Source: Bacteroidales bacterium UBA4070 (GTDB taxonomy: Bacteria; Bacteroidota; Bacteroidia; Bacteroidales; VadinHA17). Taken from it: a stretch of 64,000 bases of DNA. This document shows, piece by piece, positions 62,010 to 64,000 of the stretch. Every line of letters starts with the position of its first letter. Within the stretch, counting starts at the first letter, position 1. The stretch lies in NCBI GenBank assembly GCA_002383485.1, contig DFYY01000025.1, forward strand, positions 62,001 through 126,000, in the 5' to 3' direction. The notes beneath the pieces were generated by a model. That model saw only the letters and a list, made by a program, of their open reading frames with translations. It was not told where the DNA came from and did not search any database. Both the position numbers and the translations under genes were made by a program.

Positions 62010-62543
62010 ATGGCTCTTTTCAGGAAAAATCTTTTCAGCCTGTTATGTCTGGTTGCCATGCCGGCATGGGTGTCTGTCGCCCAGACAGCGCCACCGGTAA
62101 GTGCAACCGGGCATATCACAGCGCAGGTCATCACGACGCTTGCTGCCGTTGAGACCTCACAGCTGGACTTCGGGAAATTTTCCCCGGGGCCGCAGGGTGG
62201 AGAGTTGATACTTACACCTGACAACAGTGTCCTGGTGATGGGGAGCGTCTGGAAGGGCAGCGGCACGCACAACGCGGCAAGTTTTTACGTCACCGGTGAT
62301 CCGGGTGTTGCATATACAGTTACATTGCCGTCAGAACCCGTCATGATTACTCATATGGGTACGTCGAGGACAATGACAGTTGAGGATTGGATATCAGTCC
62401 CGGCGCCGAATCCCGGCGCCGGGCTGCTTGAAAACGGCGCCCAGACGGTATATGTCGGGGCCACACTGAAGGTGGGGACCCTGACTGACAACCCGGTGGG
62501 CATTTATACCGGAACTTACACAATCACCTTTGACTTCAACTGA
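62010..62543 (+). CDS. DUF4402 exported protein 2
   Basis: The 177-residue paralogue of the preceding protein has a signal peptide (1-25, ending SVAQ), LDFGKFSPGPQGGELILTP, GDPGVAYTVTLPS and a C-terminal GIYTGTYTITFDFN. Tandem copies with diverged sequence suggest major and minor subunits of one structure. The spacing (38 and 21 bp) implies an operon with the chaperone. Confidence 0.85.
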   Translation: MALFRKNLFSLLCLVAMPAWVSVAQTAPPVSATGHITAQVITTLAAVETSQLDFGKFSPGPQGGELILTPDNSVLVMGSVWKGSGTHNAASFYVTGDPGVAYTVTLPSEPVMITHMGTSRTMTVEDWISVPAPNPGAGLLENGAQTVYVGATLKVGTLTDNPVGIYTGTYTITFDFN

Positions 62544-62564
62544 GTGAGAACAGAACCCGTAAAA

Positions 62565-63419
62565 ATGAAAATAATGTCCAAACGTATGCCATTCCTTGCA
62601 ATCACAGGCCTGATACTGTTTCAGGTCTTTTTTCCTTTTAATACAAGGGCCCAGGGCAACCTGCTCATCACTCCGAGAAGGGTTGTATTTGAAGGAAACA
62701 GGAGATCCATGGATCTGAACCTGGCCAACATCGGGAATGATACGGCCACCTATGCCATCTCGCTCATCCAGATAAAGATGACTGAGGAGGGCGGTTTTGA
62801 ATCGATTACGGAACCCGAGGTGGGGCAGCGTTTTGCGAGCCCGTATCTTCGGTATTTCCCGAGGACTGTGACACTTGGCCCGAATGAAACGCAGACAGTA
62901 AAACTGCAGCTTGTCAGGAGCAGCACCCTTGAACCCGGAGAGTACCGGTCGCATCTCTATTTCAGGGCTGTACCAAAGGAAAAACCGCTGGGAGAAGAGG
63001 AAGAGATTGTTGCCGATCCCTCATCAATTGCCGTTAAACTTACTCCGATATTCGGCATAACCATTCCGGCTATCATCAGGGTGGGACAACCGTCGGTTAA
63101 TGTGACAATCTCAGAACCTGAGCTCAGGTTCGAAAATGATACGACCCCACGCCTGGGCATAGTGTTTCACCGTTCCGGCGACTACTCTGCATATGGGGAT
63201 ATTACAGTTAATCATGTTTCTCCCCAGGGTACCGTTACAAAAGTAGGTATTGCCAATGGTGTGGCAGTTTATACTCCCAACGCCACAAGACGGTTTGAAA
63301 TTCCTCTTATCAATACCCGGGGAATTGATCTTTCTGCCGGCAGACTGGAAATTACTTTTTCTGCACCCTCTGACGTAAAACCTGAGATGTTTGCCGAGGC
63401 GGTGCTTATACTGAACTGA
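62565..63419 (+). CDS. PapD-like periplasmic pilus-assembly chaperone
   Basis: The 284-residue exported protein has a signal peptide ending NTRAQ (about residue 30). Two Ig-like domains follow. The first reads LLITPRRVVFEGNRRSMDLNLANIGNDTATYAISL ending in RYFPRTVTLGPNETQTVKLQLVR, the G1-strand-like chaperone edge; the second is residues about 160-284. It resembles the fimbrial chaperone family (PapD-like), which cap subunits by donor-strand complementation. No usher gene is visible before the window ends. The ATG at 62565 is preferred over a GTG at 62544. Confidence 0.8.
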   Translation: MKIMSKRMPFLAITGLILFQVFFPFNTRAQGNLLITPRRVVFEGNRRSMDLNLANIGNDTATYAISLIQIKMTEEGGFESITEPEVGQRFASPYLRYFPRTVTLGPNETQTVKLQLVRSSTLEPGEYRSHLYFRAVPKEKPLGEEEEIVADPSSIAVKLTPIFGITIPAIIRVGQPSVNVTISEPELRFENDTTPRLGIVFHRSGDYSAYGDITVNHVSPQGTVTKVGIANGVAVYTPNATRRFEIPLINTRGIDLSAGRLEITFSAPSDVKPEMFAEAVLILN

Positions 63420-63464
63420 GAATGAGTTTTCAGAACAAGTTCATTTCTCTGCTACCCGGATAGT

Positions 63465-64000
63465 ATGGTTAAACAGCTGACATTTTGCAACAAGCTATTT
63501 TCAAAAGGATTTATAACTGCCTGGCTGCTACTGCTGCCGGGGCTTTATAATCTCAGCAGTGCCCAGCCGGTTTATTGTACCTCTAATGGAAATACAACAT
63601 ACCAGACCAGCATAACGCTGGTGAGTTTCAACTCTATCTATAACTCAAGTTCAAAGCCTTCCGGTTACAGTGACTATACTTCTCTTGTAACGGAAGTTGT
63701 CAAAGGCACTTCTCTAGCCCTTACGGTTAATGTAAATACCGATGGTAATTACAGGGTCTACGCCAGTGCATGGATTGACTGGAACATAGATGGTGATTTT
63801 AATGATGCAGGGGAATCCTTTAATCTGGGGAGTGCCATAAACACATCGAACGGCCCTACCGACGCTTGCCCCCTGGCAATTACCATACCGGCAGGAGCCG
63901 TTACCGGAACCACCAGGATGCGGATATCCGCAAAGTACTATGCCTATCCGGCTTCCTGTGAAACCGGGTTCGACGGGGAAGTTGAAGACTACAGTCTAAG
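63465..64000 (+). CDS. GEVED-domain surface protein, truncated by the window edge
   Basis: This is an open frame from ATG 63465 to the end (178 codons), absent from any stop. It has a signal peptide (about 1-33, LLPGLYNLSSAQ) and then a GEVED domain: YASAWIDWNIDGDFND followed at the end by FDGEVEDYSL, the signature. GEVED domains occur in large secreted Bacteroidota proteins, often ending in a T9SS sorting domain or PKD repeats. It is the fourth gene of the locus and perhaps a tip adhesin. Confidence 0.85.
   Translation, partial: MVKQLTFCNKLFSKGFITAWLLLLPGLYNLSSAQPVYCTSNGNTTYQTSITLVSFNSIYNSSSKPSGYSDYTSLVTEVVKGTSLALTVNVNTDGNYRVYASAWIDWNIDGDFNDAGESFNLGSAINTSNGPTDACPLAITIPAGAVTGTTRMRISAKYYAYPASCETGFDGEVEDYSL

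Noticed and set aside
1..64000. tRNA, rRNA, CRISPR arrays, IS elements and toxin-antitoxin pairs
   Set aside because: I scanned by eye for tRNA T-loop patterns, regular spacer repeats, transposase motifs and small gene pairs and found none I could support.

Overview
The window looks like a chromosomal segment of a Bacteroidota bacterium, probably Bacteroidales/Marinilabiliales-like, with mid-range GC. The case rests on Bacteroidota-restricted families (DUF4271, DUF4292, DUF4402, the Bacteroidota-type HemD, GEVED surface domains), -7 promoter elements of the TAnnTTTG type, few Shine-Dalgarno sequences, and many lipoprotein or OM-type signal peptides. There are no tRNA or rRNA genes, intact mobile elements, CRISPR arrays or phage genes. 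Most of the window is housekeeping backbone.

Layout. 0-1.3 kb: a BlaI/BlaR1(M56)-type regulator pair with a promoter carrying two operator-like palindromes. 1.8-7 kb: an acid phosphatase lipoprotein; a GH16-like protein that has lost both catalytic glutamates and carries N-terminal helical repeats; and an ECF sigma/anti-sigma/beta-barrel unit. 7.2-13 kb: peptidase E, AsmA, a sensor kinase and a U32 protein, all on the + strand. 13-19 kb (- strand): MnmH, a hybrid kinase whose phospho-acceptor His is Phe, RsgA, and a phosphofructokinase with PPi-type specificity residues. 19.2-20.6 kb: two adjacent decayed genes. 20.6-29.5 kb: Crp/Fnr regulator, PHP phosphatase, MntP, Dtd, MFS exporter, DeoC, DUF4271, HemD, RnpA and an S41 protease. 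29.5-37.1 kb: MoaED, PolA, QueD, acyl-CoA synthetase, LspA, polyprenyl synthase. 37-49.6 kb: a broken CoA-binding protein, then a long - strand run (flippase, Dut, TPR lipoprotein, DUF4292, EnvC, RsbW-like, YbeY, MnmG, adenine deaminase, UvrC). 49.6-55.8 kb: cyclophilin lipoprotein, PheS, a second Cys-rich Crp/Fnr regulator, RuvB, a MORN/YwqK-repeat protein, NadA. 56.2-61.3 kb: RpiB, Rrf2 regulator, VanZ, HemW, an envelope coiled-coil protein, and a PurF homologue with Ser in place of the catalytic Cys. 61.4 kb to the end: a surface-structure locus with two DUF4402 proteins, a PapD-like chaperone and a GEVED protein cut by the window edge.

Chromosome-scale signals. Three near-perfect parS palindromes (37,600, 41,256 and 45,285) lie within 8 kb. 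An AT-rich, gene-free 448-bp spacer at 55.8-56.3 kb carries several DnaA-box-like elements between divergent genes. Together these suggest the window is close to the replication origin.

Leads most worth follow-up: the parS/oriC signals, the three degraded enzymes kept as long intact reading frames (pseudo-GH16, pseudo-hybrid kinase, Cys-less PurF), and the usher-less DUF4402/PapD-like/GEVED locus, which continues past the right edge.
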